Assembly (NCBI GenBank): GCA_964017065.1
Contig: OZ024791.1
Location: forward strand, 7,959,471-8,023,470
Origin: Haliclona indistincta
Lineage: Eukaryota; Porifera; Demospongiae; Haplosclerida; Chalinidae
Direction of reading: 5' to 3'
Length of the DNA stretch: 64,000 bases
Shown: piece by piece, positions 33,217 to 51,361 of the stretch
Layout of the letters: each line of letters starts with the position of its first letter
How positions within the stretch are numbered: position 1 is the stretch's first letter
Program-made: the position numbers and the translations under genes
The notes under the pieces: model-generated
Seen by the model: the letters and a program-made list of their open reading frames with translations, nothing else
Told to the model about the DNA's origin: nothing
Database searches by the model: none

Positions 33217-36064
33217 ATGAAGGGAGGCGGCAGGTGCCGTATCGAGGTCCTTCTCCTCCTGTTTGCGAGCTCGCTATGGATCGAGACAGTCGCTATACGT
33301 GAGCCGTCATCTGAAGGGTACGACCGTACTGTTTCGTACGACAACGATGTCGTAGTAAGATGGTAAGCGAACGAGTAAGCGAACGAGAGAGGTGCAAATT
33401 CAATCTCTTATTGCCTCTCTCACCGACTTTAGTCCAAACAAGGAGCACCGCGACGTGAAAATAGTTATGAACCAAGCTGCAGTTGATATCTGGCGTATTG
33501 GAACCAGCGGAGAAGTCGACATGCAGATGAGCCGGGCGCTGTCATCTGTTGTGCTCCGATACATCCCAAAATGTCGTATTGTGGTGCAGAATGTGGAAAC
33601 TCATGTTCAGATCGCCGAGGAGGAGCTTGAGCAATCGAGTCATGATGATGCTCAAACGGACTGGGAGAAAGCAGCCATGGAAGCACTCCAGCCTGATCGA
33701 GTGAGGATGGAAGAGTATGCTGTAAATGTAGTTTTAAATAATGTCACAGATACACTTGAGCAAGTCAGATAAACAGGAACTAGACCTGCTTGCGAAAATG
33801 GAATCGGACAGCGAGAAACAAATGAATTGGTTCAAAAAATATGTGAGTGAGAATTAACTCAATTTTCTATGATTAAATTTTTCGATCCAGCATGATTTTG
33901 AACAAATTCTAGACTGGTATCAGTCATTGGCGAACCATTCTAGCCTTGTACGGTATGTGCCTTCCATTGGAGTCACAGGAGAGGGAAGAGATCTTGCAGC
34001 TGTACACATTACTGCATCGACCAATCCGGCGAGACACCGGATCTACCTACAGTGCCTTATACATGCAAGTGAGTCCAATGAGAGGAAGACCAGTCCAAAC
34101 AGAAAGCCATAGAGATTAGCAATAGGGTGCTCAAAAGGAAGCAAATCTGTTCAGAAAGAAGCAAGTCTGTTCAAAAGGAAACAAATCAGTTATTATCAAC
34201 TCTTGATTATGACCTCTTCCTAGGGCTCATTGCAAAGTGTACACAATTGATATTTAGAGGAAGTTGAAGTCAAGAGAGTTTGCATTCCTATCTAGACAGT
34301 TTACTTTAGTGGCTTGTTTCAATATCAAAGTGTCTGTATGCATAGCAGAACGGTTATAGAGACTCAGCTTGCTATGGGCTCTATTGTATAGATAACTGTG
34401 TGTTCATTTTCACACACATGTAAACACTTACACGTGTCAACTTATTGCCTGTAGGAGAGTGGATCTCTGGTTCAACATGTATGTATATTACACGATATCT
34501 TGCCGCTAACTTCAACGAAGACAATAAAGACAATAAAGTAAGCTGGGAATATACTGGTCGAAAAGCAGCATAACTGTTGTTCTCTGTACACACAGGTCAC
34601 GAAATTGTTGAAATCGGTGGAATTCATACTCGTACCGGTTGTGAACCCTGATGGATATGTGGTGAGACAAATCTGGAATACTTTACTCAAGTAGTGTGTG
34701 TGTGGGAGGGGGGAGGGAGGAGGTTGTATGTTCACTCACTCAAGTCCACGCAGTAACAACGCTATTATTTGGCCTCGTATATATGTTAAACCAAATTAGG
34801 TGAAGTTAGATGAAGTGAACAGAGTGCAAGTATTTTTGCTATGTCTATGGGCAGTAAACAGGATGCTTGTTACTATGATCGCATGCAAACAGGAACCATT
34901 TTGCCCAAACACAAATCACTGTGAGCTTTTTTCTGCAGTACACATGGAAGCACGATCGATTGTGGAGGAAGAACAGAAGGTTAGATGTGTCTTACAAAAC
35001 AAGTTGCTTTGGAGTGGACCTGAACCGGAACTATCCGACCGGCTGGGGAGTGGTGAGTGAGAGAAACATTGTAAAGACACTATAATTATGTGTGCATAGG
35101 GAGGAAGGTCGTCCAACAATCCTTGCAGCAACACTTATCATGGTCCTAAAGAAGCGTCAGAGCCGGAAACAAAAGCCACAATAGCATACTTCAAGTAAGA
35201 CAAACACAAAGACATTGAGCTATTTTTCTCGATCATGTCTGCAGAGCAAATGGACCAATTGTGGCTGCCATCGACTTTCACTCATATGGTCAACTAATAC
35301 TGCGTCCATGGGGTATGTGATTATTGACTAGTTAGGTAACACTCTGTGTATCTCTTCTGTAGGGTACAAAGCAACAGCTAGCTCAGCAAAGTCACGTGAT
35401 GACAAGTTGAAGGATATTGGAGACTCGCTTGTCAAAGCAATAAAACAAGTAAGCTATTGAATTTATGGTGCTGTGTGATTTGTGAATAACCGCTAGACCA
35501 CCCATAAAATGTACAAGTCGGAGCATTCGATAGACTTGTATCAGGCATGTGGAATAGCTGGAGATTGGTAAGGACTAAGTCAAGCAGATGAAAGCTTGCA
35601 GCACTTATCCTTCTCCTTTCTAGGTTCTACAGTGACGACGCCACAAAAACCAACAAGGGCTATCGTGCAGTATCATTCACTATCGAGCTCAGAGATCACG
35701 GAGGACATGGATTCCTGCTACCAGCTAGGCAGGTAAACTAACATGGGAAATGCCAGATTACCCAAAGTGTTGTGTGTTTTGCGCTTGAGTAACCATCACC
35801 AACAGCATGCTCACTTGCACACATGTACACTAACTATAGCCTGGGTCCACACCTTATGCTCTGTGACCAAAAGTCCATTATTTTAGCTCCTGAGTGCAAC
35901 TCGCATTGCATCACAGAGCTAATGTATCATCTCGTCCGTCCTTCCAGATCATTTCAACCGGCAAAGAAGCAGTCGCAGCAGTTCTACAACTAGCTGAGGA
36001 CGTGACAGCTAAACCCTTGGTTTCTTCATTGTCAGCCTCTTCTCAAAATGACGAATACATGTAG
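33217..36064 (+). CDS. Secreted M14A metallocarboxypeptidase, copy 2
   Basis: The ATG at 33217 starts MKGGGRCRIEVLLLLFASS, a basic-then-hydrophobic signal peptide. The propeptide follows (GYDRTVSYDNDVVVR, AAVDIWRIGTSGEVDMQMS, KCRIVVQNVETHVQIAEEEL). An acidic/basic linker not seen in copy 1 comes next (HLSKSDKQELDLLAKMESDS). The catalytic domain has FEQILDWYQSLANHSSLVRY, HAREWISGSTC (again split by an intron), VPVVNPDGYV, RLWRKNRRLDVSYKTSCFG, DLNRNYPTGWG, CSNTYHGPKEASEPE, the zinc ligand in IDFHSYGQLILRPWG, GIAGDWFYSDDA and FTIELRDHGGHGFLLPA. The specificity-position residue before DW is Gly. All zinc and catalytic residues are present. The tail is SLSASSQNDEYM. One intron (34.08-34.45 kb) has short imperfect 20-bp repeats. 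Confidence 0.92.
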
Positions 36065-36212
36065 AAGAACCGTCATATCATCATTATCATTCAGATTATT
36101 ATACTTCAGATATGCAGAAATTGATGTATATATTACACAGGTTACGGCTCATGATAAATGATATTGTAAAATGTTAATACCACGATTGCGGTAATGTGAA
36201 GTGATATGGTGC

Positions 36213-43442
<7,230 letters not shown>

Positions 43443-43614
43443 GCTACACTGTCACTGAGGCAGTGACGCAGAAATGACGACACGTGGATTCAAGCTCCCC
43501 GCCTATCGATATTAATTTTGACGACCACGCCCTATTTCTCTGATTTCAGTCTGCATAGTGCATACTGCAGATACTCAGAGCGACCACTGAGTGACAGTCT
43601 GATCTGCTCTAATA

Positions 43615-44795
43615 ATGGCTACGAAAATAGCAGAAATGGTTCGAAACAGCCCTCTAGGGCGACGCAAAGCTGGCGGTTACTCGCCGGTGGTGGTAGCAAC
43701 CGAGGACCCGTTTGTGCAGGGAATCTCGTTCAACGCCCACTTTGTTGCCTCGATCGAGAGTCCAGACACGACGGGCTCCGAAGCCGTGCAGAATGTAGTC
43801 AGTGCAGCACTCGATGAGACGCAGAAATCAAGCAAATCTCTTCGCAAGATCAAGTTCATCATAAAAGCTGTCTCACTCACCGTCAGAGACGTAGCCGACA
43901 AAACAGAAGTCACCTACCCGATATACCTGGTCTCCTACTGTGGAAATAGCCGCGATGCAAACACCGTGTTCTATATTCTGCACAAGACCAAGGTGGATCG
44001 CATCACACGCGCAGAAATCTTCAAATGTGACTCGCCAGCTAAAGTTGGTGCAATTTCTCGAACCGTGTCCAAGGCCTTCAATGTTGCTTACAAGGCTTGG
44101 TGCGCAAAGAAACGCATGAACGAAAAGAAACTGGGCGTGGATTCTCCTCTCCTGAAACGTGCAACAGCTTCGGATGTGCCGAAAAAAGACGTCGCTCAGA
44201 AACCCACAGAGGGCGTGCCTCAGCAGTTCCACACGCCTCCAATCCCACGAAAAGACTCTCCAGAAAAGGCCGCAGCAGCAGGCGTGCGCAGGAGTGGATC
44301 GTTCGGAGAGAAAGATGCACCTAGTATTGTTATTTTACCCAACATGCAGAGAGTGAAGGTGCAAAATGAAGTGACAGGTGAGACAGCATGCTGCATGCAG
44401 CTGCAGTAGAACATGCAGCCCACACATAATCCTCATGAATAAACTCGGTGTGGTATGTAGGAAGTAGTAAACAAAATCATCACTATCTGTTGCTGTGTTG
44501 TGGTGGAATGTTCAGCTCTCTTGAGTATTGCTGATATAATGTGATATTATATCAATAACATTCAACAAACTGTTATCCGTTATCACTCTTCTTGTCCACT
44601 GCAGGCAGCACCCATGATGTCACCATAACAGACGACCTGGATGAAGGCTTCAAGGACCTAGCTCTGAACCGCCACGGAGGAGGGAGACCGCTTAGTATAA
44701 CCAGCCCTGACCAGAAGCCGGAGGCCTTCACCTACGATGACATCAAGCAGCATGCAGACAAACCAGATGACGATGAACCATTGATCGAGTTTTAG
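43615..44795 (+). CDS. LDLRAP1: ARH-type PTB endocytic adaptor
   Basis: ARH couples NPxY-tailed lipoprotein receptors to clathrin and AP-2. Exon 1 (ATG 43615) encodes a PTB domain: DPFVQGISFNAHFVASIES, IKFIIKAVSLTVRDVADKTE, YPIYLVSYCGNSRDANTVFY, then the C-terminal helix AISRTVSKAFNVAYKAWCAK. A Lys/Pro linker follows, and exon 2 (from about 44605) encodes TITDDLDEGFKDLALNR. This matches the AP-2 beta-appendage-binding helix of ARH (acidic, then FxxLxxxR). The C-terminus is DDDEPLIEF, with an acidic LIEF that could serve as a weak clathrin-box-like end. No typical LLDLE clathrin box was found. The start is divergent from SHPRH, with 172 bp between ATGs. Confidence 0.85.
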
Positions 44796-44907
44796 TCCAA
44801 ACCCCCTGCTACTAAACACGGCAGTATCACTAGTGCAACTTTTATCAATTAATACGTAGCACAAAAAATTCTCGCTGTTATATGTAATTATTATTACCTG
44901 CTTTTTA

Positions 44908-46889
44908 CTACTTAATGACTGTTCGAAATACAGTTTCAAACCGTGGCTTCTTAAGTTCAGAAGAATTTCTGAAAAGCAAAAAATGATGAGCAAAGTGTTG
45001 TTCATGCAGCGATGCTATACCTGAACAAGGCATCGAGCGTGCTGGTCACCTCGACACTCTCAGCGTGAGATGCACCAAGCTCTCTAATCAGTATTGGTTT
45101 AGCCTGGATAGAAGGAAGAAAGGACACTGTAAACTGCTGTGCATAACTGTTGAGCTAGCTAGGGACATGACTAGAACAACACCACTCCCCAAACAGACAG
45201 GTCTTCATGCATGCACTTCCCTAGCTGTGTCCCTAATGCTACATAGGTATGCGGATTTTGAATGTTAGCAGGCAACAAAGCATGATCATGCAAGGAATAC
45301 CTTCTTTAAGAGATTTGTTGCTTTTGTGAAATTTCCATTCAACAGTAGAAGAGATGCTAAACTCTTCCATGCACGAGCAACCTATATGAAGCACCAGGCA
45401 TGACTACTACACAGCTGGCTGTTTCTTACCTGAACGTGTCCTTCACCAAATGCAACAGCCTTCAATGGAACCATCTCTGTCAATAGCTTGATAGCCTCCT
45501 AAGTGAACATATAGAATAATTATTATCCTATATGGAATTTCAGTAACATACATCATTTCTGGATGTCTGCAAGAGTAGCCTCAATTGTATATCCTGCATC
45601 ATATGACACCGAATAGCTCACACATAGCTAGTGCAGATGTGTCTCACCTGGCATGCTAGAGAATCAAAATGAGCAGGACCTCTCTGTGAGCTATAGATCG
45701 AATGAGCCTTCATTAATCGTTCTTCAGCTTGATCTGCAACACTATGTCAAACTTTGAGTTTTGCAGGTGTAGTGTCTCACCAATTGCATCATCTTCCTCT
45801 TCTTCCTCTCTGTGGAGGACAATGTATGCCTTAGCTAGTCTCAATGACACTTCAGCCTGTGCGATAGAGTCATGCTCTGAACTAAAGAGAAGCATAAGCA
45901 TATCATCATGCATGACAATCAACCCACTTGGACAGTAATTTTTCCTCAATTTGTAAGAGCAATCGGATAGCTTCATGAGGGTCTCCTCTCAATACCTCCA
46001 ACTAGGACAAAGAAATGAGCAAGTGGTCTCACTACATGTATAAAATCCTGTCTCTTACATCAGCTAGCTCCTTTGTTAAGGGAATGACTAGTTCTTCAGT
46101 ATCTATTTTGCTGCTTACTTTCGATGCCTCAAGAGACTGCAGCAACAATATCAAACTACTCACAACATCAATTTTCAAGAGTGCACCGTTAATAGTAGCA
46201 TCTTAGCCAGGTCTAGTTTCTTCTGCTTGATGCATAAAGCACCCATTGCCCAGGTAATTCTGATACTAAATGTAGAGTCCTCTTTTCTGCCACCAGACTT
46301 GATGAACTGGTTCAAGACAGCCTCAGCTTTCACAAGCGACTTCTCGGCTTCTTCAAAACTTTGAAATGCTCAGGATCAGTGATAAAATAATAAATACTTG
46401 CATTTGATATATTTTATATTGTGGATACGATCCTTTCCTAGTGAGAGTACGACCGATGATGTAGTGCGCCTCTGACAGAGAGTACACTGCCTGCAAATGA
46501 TTTGGATGTGATGATCTGGTGTAGACTTGTAGCACATCTCGAGCCTTGACAGCATGTAGCTGTGCTTGATCAACAAGATCTGTTGTAGCAGGTCATGGTT
46601 ATACTGAGCAATTTTTCAGATTGCCTACCCTGCAAATCAAGGTAGCACCTCGCAGTGCGCACGTGACATTGTGCACACCTCCAGTGACCGTCTCCATGCA
46701 CAATTCTTGCAACAGCAGTCGCCTTCACCCAACCCAACACTGCCTGTTCTCCCTAAAAACACTATCTCAATACTATCATAGATATACCCGTTTAAAACTC
46801 ACCCTCTTGTCTCTTTCTGCCTTTATAGCAGCTGATTCGGTGCTCGCGAGTAGCGCTACAGGGCTAACTTCGAATTCGTCGTCACTCAT
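44908..46889 (-). CDS. TTC23-like tetratricopeptide protein
   Basis: The ATG at 46889 gives MSDDEFEVSPVALLASTESA. TPR-like helical exons follow: VLGWVKATAVARIVHGDGHW, CQCHVRTARCYLDLQ-type segment, HLQAVYSLSEAHYIIGRTLT, SFEEAEKSLVKAEAVLNQF, IRITWAMGALCIKQKKLDLA, VSLRLAKAYIVLHREEEEED and PILIRELGASHAESVEVTST. The last exon ends ELKKPRFETVFRTVIK, with the stop at 44908. The order and the HGDGHW block resemble TTC23/TTC23L, which act at the base of cilia in Hedgehog signalling in mammals. The TPR reading is good; the TTC23 name is moderate. It is divergent from KXD1, with 69 bp between ATGs. Confidence 0.7.
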
Positions 46890-46958
46890 TTTTGTTTTGA
46901 GCTGCAGATTGAGCCACGCCTGGTAGGCGCGGCTTATTAGCCATACCCACTCACAACA

Positions 46959-47444
46959 ATGGCTGAGCCCGAAGACGATGATGATCGCCTTGAAAGTGAC
47001 CTTGAAGCACACAGAATAGTAAGAGAACCGGTAGACTTGGAAGAAGAAAATCTTACACTTGGCGGTGGAGATGGTGCTGTAGGCGAAACCTCTCAAGGTG
47101 TGGGACAAGAGGGTTCCCTAGGTGATGCTTTTCTAGATAAACTGTTCTCGATGCCCAACCATTCTGCCATCACAAATATCAGAAGCGAGCAAGAAAACAT
47201 GTACAGAGCGTTAGAAATCGCTAACTGGAAGCTAGCTAGTTTAAATGAGGTCTCAGAAGCCACATTCCAAGAGCATGTTCCATTATTCCGTCAGCACGTC
47301 CGCTCAATACAAGAAATGAAGAAAGAACTTGACTCCATATTCAGACGCATCCGTACCCTCAAAGCTAAAGCATCTGTAATGTATCCCAAAGCCTATGCTG
47401 CAGCACAGAAAAATGTCTCAACTGGCGATGATGATGATAGATGA
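46959..47444 (+). CDS. KXD1: KxDL motif protein, BORC subunit
   Basis: A 161-residue intronless gene. The second half, RQHVRSIQEMKKELDSIFRR then IRTLKAKASVMYPKAY, matches KXD1, a small helical subunit of the BORC complex that positions lysosomes through ARL8 and kinesin. The eponymous KxDL motif reads KKEL here, a conservative D-to-E change. The N-terminus is acidic and low complexity (MAEPEDDDDRLESDLEAHRI), and the end is acidic (TGDDDDR). It is divergent from the TTC23-like gene and convergent with TIMM10 (97 bp between stops). Confidence 0.9.
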   Translation: MAEPEDDDDRLESDLEAHRIVREPVDLEEENLTLGGGDGAVGETSQGVGQEGSLGDAFLDKLFSMPNHSAITNIRSEQENMYRALEIANWKLASLNEVSEATFQEHVPLFRQHVRSIQEMKKELDSIFRRIRTLKAKASVMYPKAYAAAQKNVSTGDDDDR

Positions 47445-47541
47445 GCCTATATATATGTATTTGTAAAATCGTGTTTGTATGTTACTGTTACAACAAAAAT
47501 TAATAATAATAATAATATGGATAATGGAAATTATGCTGATA

Positions 47542-47899
47542 CTATCTCTGGACTTGTTTCATCATTTGCTCGTCTTGCAAGTACATGGATGTCAATTTCT
47601 TGCCGATGCGGTCGTGAACTTCAAGAAACTTTGCAACGCATCGATCCAGACAGATGGCTTCACCCTTGCTGAGGTCACCCTCGCGGTACTTGGGAGGTAT
47701 ACACTTCTTCTGACAGGCAGCAGACATTCTGCATGAGAGAAAGACACCACGTGATCACTTGCATGCACCCACGTGCTTGCTGCAATTATATGCTTCATAA
47801 GCTGACCGCTCTTTACCTGTTATACAAATCGGTCATCATATCCAGTTCCAGCTCTGAGAGCTGTTGCTGGGCTCCACTGCTGGGAGCTGCTGCAGCCAT
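47542..47899 (-). CDS. TIMM10: Mitochondrial intermembrane-space chaperone Tim10
   Basis: A small Tim that escorts carrier proteins across the intermembrane space. Exon 1 (ATG 47899) encodes [20 protein letters not shown] then MMTDLYNR. Exon 2 encodes MSAACQKKC, then [20 protein letters not shown] and [10 protein letters not shown], with the stop at 47542. The twin CX3C motif (CQKKC, CLDRC) is intact for oxidative import through MIA40. The spacing and flanks match TIMM10 rather than TIMM8, 9 or 13. It is divergent from NAA35 with only 59 bp between start codons. Confidence 0.95.
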
Positions 47900-47958
47900 C
47901 TTGACTCGAGCGAGCAGGTTGAGTGCACTCTAAATAACGCCCATCACAACCGCGTGGC

Positions 47959-50365
47959 ATGGCCGACGACGCTACAGTTGCTTGCCAGAGCGGCAGCAGC
48001 CACGATCTGCCTGATCAGAGAGATTTGATCCAGAAAGTTCTCGAAGAAGCTCTTGTTGCGTCTGGTACGCAACTATTTGACGCAGACGAGCGAGCTGAGG
48101 GCGAGAAAGAGGAAGACACGACTTGCAGTGGTTGTCAACTTGAAGGGACAGAGAAGGAAACGAATGGTAGTGCAAAGACTGAGTGTGCCGAGAAGGCTGT
48201 CAGTGGAGATAGCAGAGATAAAGCTCCAAAAGAGGTGTTTGACTCACAGTACAGCTGCATAGTGTATTATTATTCTATTCTCTCGTTTGCAGCTCCCTCC
48301 AACGGAATGGGATGATATCACACAACAGTTCAAGACAGCGGCTGCTAAACTCGACCACGGAGAACTCATCCACGGCCCGCACTTCAATCTCTTTGACGCC
48401 ATGTCCGCAATTGAACTCGCCGACCCTAAGATGGACGGAATGGTGCAATGGCGACAGTTTCCAAACTATCCCATGTCACTGAAAGACGCCATCGAGGGTG
48501 GCTTTGTGAAATCTGATAATCACACAAATCGAGAGCTAATAGGTATCATGGATGAAGTGCTGGCATGTGTAGCCACCTGGTTGGAAGGTCACACCTTAGC
48601 TCAGACTGTCTTCACCTGTCTGTATCTGCTAGACACCAGCATAGTTGATAACCTGTTCTTGAGATCCTTCGCTATTGCTACCATTAAGGTTGTCGAGTTC
48701 ATTCGCAAGTGTATCTACCAGGGTTGGGTGTATGGAGAGGAGGACCAGCAAGCAGTGTGCCTTGGGTTGAACATGCTGGGGTCTGTATCGGACGTGTCAG
48801 TCACCTCGGCTCTAAAGGAAGCACGTGATAAAGCAGCAAGTCTTGCTAAAACAAAACAGAGTGCTGGCGCAACCGATTCTTCTGAATCTAGTGCCCTCTG
48901 TAAAGCTGAATGCGAAGCACTATTCACTCGAGTAAAATTCATCCGCTCTCTGTTTGCTATGGCTGCCTCTCTTGCAAAGAGAAATCGTGAAGGCACAAAC
49001 AGCGCCCATCAGGAACTAACTCAGTGTCTCACTTGCCTGGACAACATAGGGTCAACTCTTCACTTAGGTGAACCACTGGATCCTGCCAACCCAATATCAC
49101 TGGGGTTCCATCCTCTTATTAACCAGCAACTTCTTCCTCCCAGTTACAAGAGCTATGCTATTCTTCCTCGACCGAAAGCAATCGCTTTTCTCAAAACCGT
49201 CTTCAAACATACGAACGAGGTTTTCACCATGGGGAGAATGGACTCACTACAGGAGCTCATCCACGCCATTATGAACCTGTGCGCTTCAGAGAGTCCGAAC
49301 GTGTTTCCCCGCTCTCTTGTCGTACAACTCTGTGTCGAAGGAGACAGAGAAAAGCTGTTTGGCGTCCGATCGCTGATGTCTCTAATCAGAGAAGATGTTC
49401 GACTAATGTACAACCCTCCTTCCCTGAATCCAAAATCTCCGTTGTCTTCCAATCACGTCACTAAAGAGACCGTGGATCATTTTTTCCGTCAGGCTCAAGC
49501 TCACCTGCTGGAATTCCTTCACATATATTGTCAGCACAGAGCGAGGCAGAGAGGATGCATTGCCAAGTATCTCGAATCGATCGGTAACCTCCAACATGAG
49601 GCAGAAGGGCTGGACCAACTTCTGCACAATCTGATGAGCAAGTGTGATCCACAACGTCAGCACCTAGCTTGCTATAGTACCTGGATATTACACTTTATCA
49701 CACAATTGTTCATCGATTACCTTCACTTGGGGTTTGATTATAACCTCTTTAGTCCGTACGAGCATCATTATGTGTTTTGGTACCTGGAGTATGCTTACGG
49801 TTGGCAGCAGACGGCACTCAAGATGTCCGGAAAACTGTTGAACAAAGAATCACAGCTTGTAGGGAAGAACAAAAAGAAGGGCAAGGCAAAGCGAAGAGAC
49901 GTCTCTGAAAAAGAAGTAAAGGTGCTGTTACTTGACGTGAAGCGGCTTATCTGCGTTGGGCTGATGCGATCCTACGAAGGGTTCTTGCTCACCAAGAAAA
50001 TTACACGACCGTCGTTTGAATTCGGTTCCGAGGAGCTCACATTTCACAATCGATTCTACCCGTTCACGTCCGTCAACACACCACATCCCCTCTCCTACCA
50101 AGAATACCAAAAACTTGCTGGAGTTGACAACTACAAAGGACAAAACGTCAACCTTTTCGAGGCATCTGCACAGCACTTTTCGACAGCCAAAGCAGCTCTG
50201 GAGACCCTACCACAAACAGAGGACAACCAGCTCCTGATGAAGGTGATAAAGATGAATTTGGTCATCATGAATTTAGCAGCAAGTGGGCACAAGAGAGATT
50301 CTAGCAAACCACCACAGTTAGATTTTTCTGTACACAAAAGATTTCCTGTAATTAGATTAAATTAA
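47959..50365 (+). CDS. NAA35: NatC auxiliary subunit NAA35
   Basis: NAA35 (Mak10) anchors the NatC N-terminal acetyltransferase (NAA30/NAA38) to the ribosome. Exon 1 (ATG 47959) is an acidic, low-complexity N-terminus. It splices at 48237 into one long exon that starts LPPTEWDDITQQFKTAAAKL. Conserved blocks are GELIHGPHFNLFDAMSAIEL, ADPKMDGMVQWRQFP, EVLACVATWLEGHTLAQTVF, TCLYLLDTSIVDNLFLRSFA, PLINQQLLPPSYKSYAILPR, STWILHFITQLFIDYLHLGF and EHHYVFWYLEYAYGWQQTAL. The stop is at 50365, with 87 bp to the TSEN2 stop on the other strand. Full family length, only one intron. Confidence 0.95.
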
Positions 50366-50452
50366 TGAACTTTATTACAATAATGTATTATAATAATCTA
50401 TGAATTATTAATCATATAACAATTATTTTTTTGAGATGAAATAGCATGCTAT

Positions 50453-51271
50453 TTATTTCCCCTGCTCTCTCTCTGGCACCCATCGTTTGACTATTGTGCA
50501 GCTGAGTTTAAACTGTCTGATTTCCTGTATTTCTGGAGGTCTGTGCAAGACACTTTCCTGACAGTTGGCTGGTATTTCTACACTGCATACCATGACCTCT
50601 TTACGAGCTGCCTCATTGACTCGAACACTAACCGCAATATCTTGCCAACTAAATCTACCTCCATCGCTCTCTCCATTCTCACAAACATGGACTGCGTAGC
50701 TCGAATGGTGAACCTCAGGACCATGCTTGTAGAGGAGAAAATCTGCTCCATATTTGAGGCCTGTCTTTGGCGTCCAGCATGCTTCTCTGAAGTGACAGTA
50801 ACAGGTGTATTTCTCAATGAATCTGTTGTTTTGAGAGAGAAAGTGAGTCCAGAGTTGATCAAGTGAAAGAGGTTGGTCGGAACAGTCCTTGTGATGATGG
50901 ATAGTCAGGCAACCATGATGACACAAGTAGAAGGCCTCTTCAGGAAACAGATTGAGTGTCATCTGCGGATCTACAATAGAGGCATTTTCTTCAGTCTCCA
51001 GCTTTATCTTCTTTTCTGCACTTCCAGTGTCAGATGTTGCCCTCTGTTTTGATGAAAATCCTCGTTTTGTTCTCACTGGCTGGCTACCAAAACAACCGTT
51101 CTCCTGTAATGCTCTGTGCCCGCACACTACAGCCACGCCCACCACAGAGAGATGAGCCTTGCATTTTTCTCCTCTGAGGAGATCCAAGCATTCAGACCAG
51201 GTCTTTTTAGAAGATTCTACTGCAAGGGAAGAAGCACCGCGCTTTCGTTTTAATATCGGTTGCTTGTACAT
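50453..51271 (-). CDS. TSEN2: tRNA-splicing endonuclease catalytic subunit Sen2
   Basis: TSEN2 cuts the 5' splice site of intron-containing pre-tRNAs. The first ATG is at 51271 (MYKQPILKRKRGASS); the frame stays open further up but without an ATG. The N-terminal half is basic. The catalytic C-terminal domain has EEAFYLCHHGCLTIHH, a WTHF helix, then RFIEKYTCYCHFREACWTPK, GLKYGADFLLYKHGPEVHHS and SYAVHV. It continues with SWQDIAVSVRVNEAARKEVM. The catalytic Tyr (KYGADF), His (HHSSY) and Lys (ARKEV) triad is complete. It is a single exon of 272 codons, shorter than vertebrate TSEN2, mainly in the N-terminal linker. Its start is 90 bp from that of ANAPC7. Confidence 0.92.
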   Translation of the reverse strand: MYKQPILKRKRGASSLAVESSKKTWSECLDLLRGEKCKAHLSVVGVAVVCGHRALQENGCFGSQPVRTKRGFSSKQRATSDTGSAEKKIKLETEENASIVDPQMTLNLFPEEAFYLCHHGCLTIHHHKDCSDQPLSLDQLWTHFLSQNNRFIEKYTCYCHFREACWTPKTGLKYGADFLLYKHGPEVHHSSYAVHVCENGESDGGRFSWQDIAVSVRVNEAARKEVMVCSVEIPANCQESVLHRPPEIQEIRQFKLSCTIVKRWVPEREQGK

Positions 51272-51361
51272 CGGTTGAGGGCTCAGCACTTCATTCTGTT
51301 TCACGAGCGGTTCCACGTGGGTGGACAACTGTTTAACCCGGACGCTACCGAGTTATTCGTC

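Noticed and set aside
43518..44423. Overlapping frames on both strands across LDLRAP1
   Set aside because: They lack family signatures and are shadows of the PTB exon.
51272..51328. Longer N-terminus for TSEN2
   Set aside because: The upstream codon at 51328 is TTG; the first ATG is at 51271.
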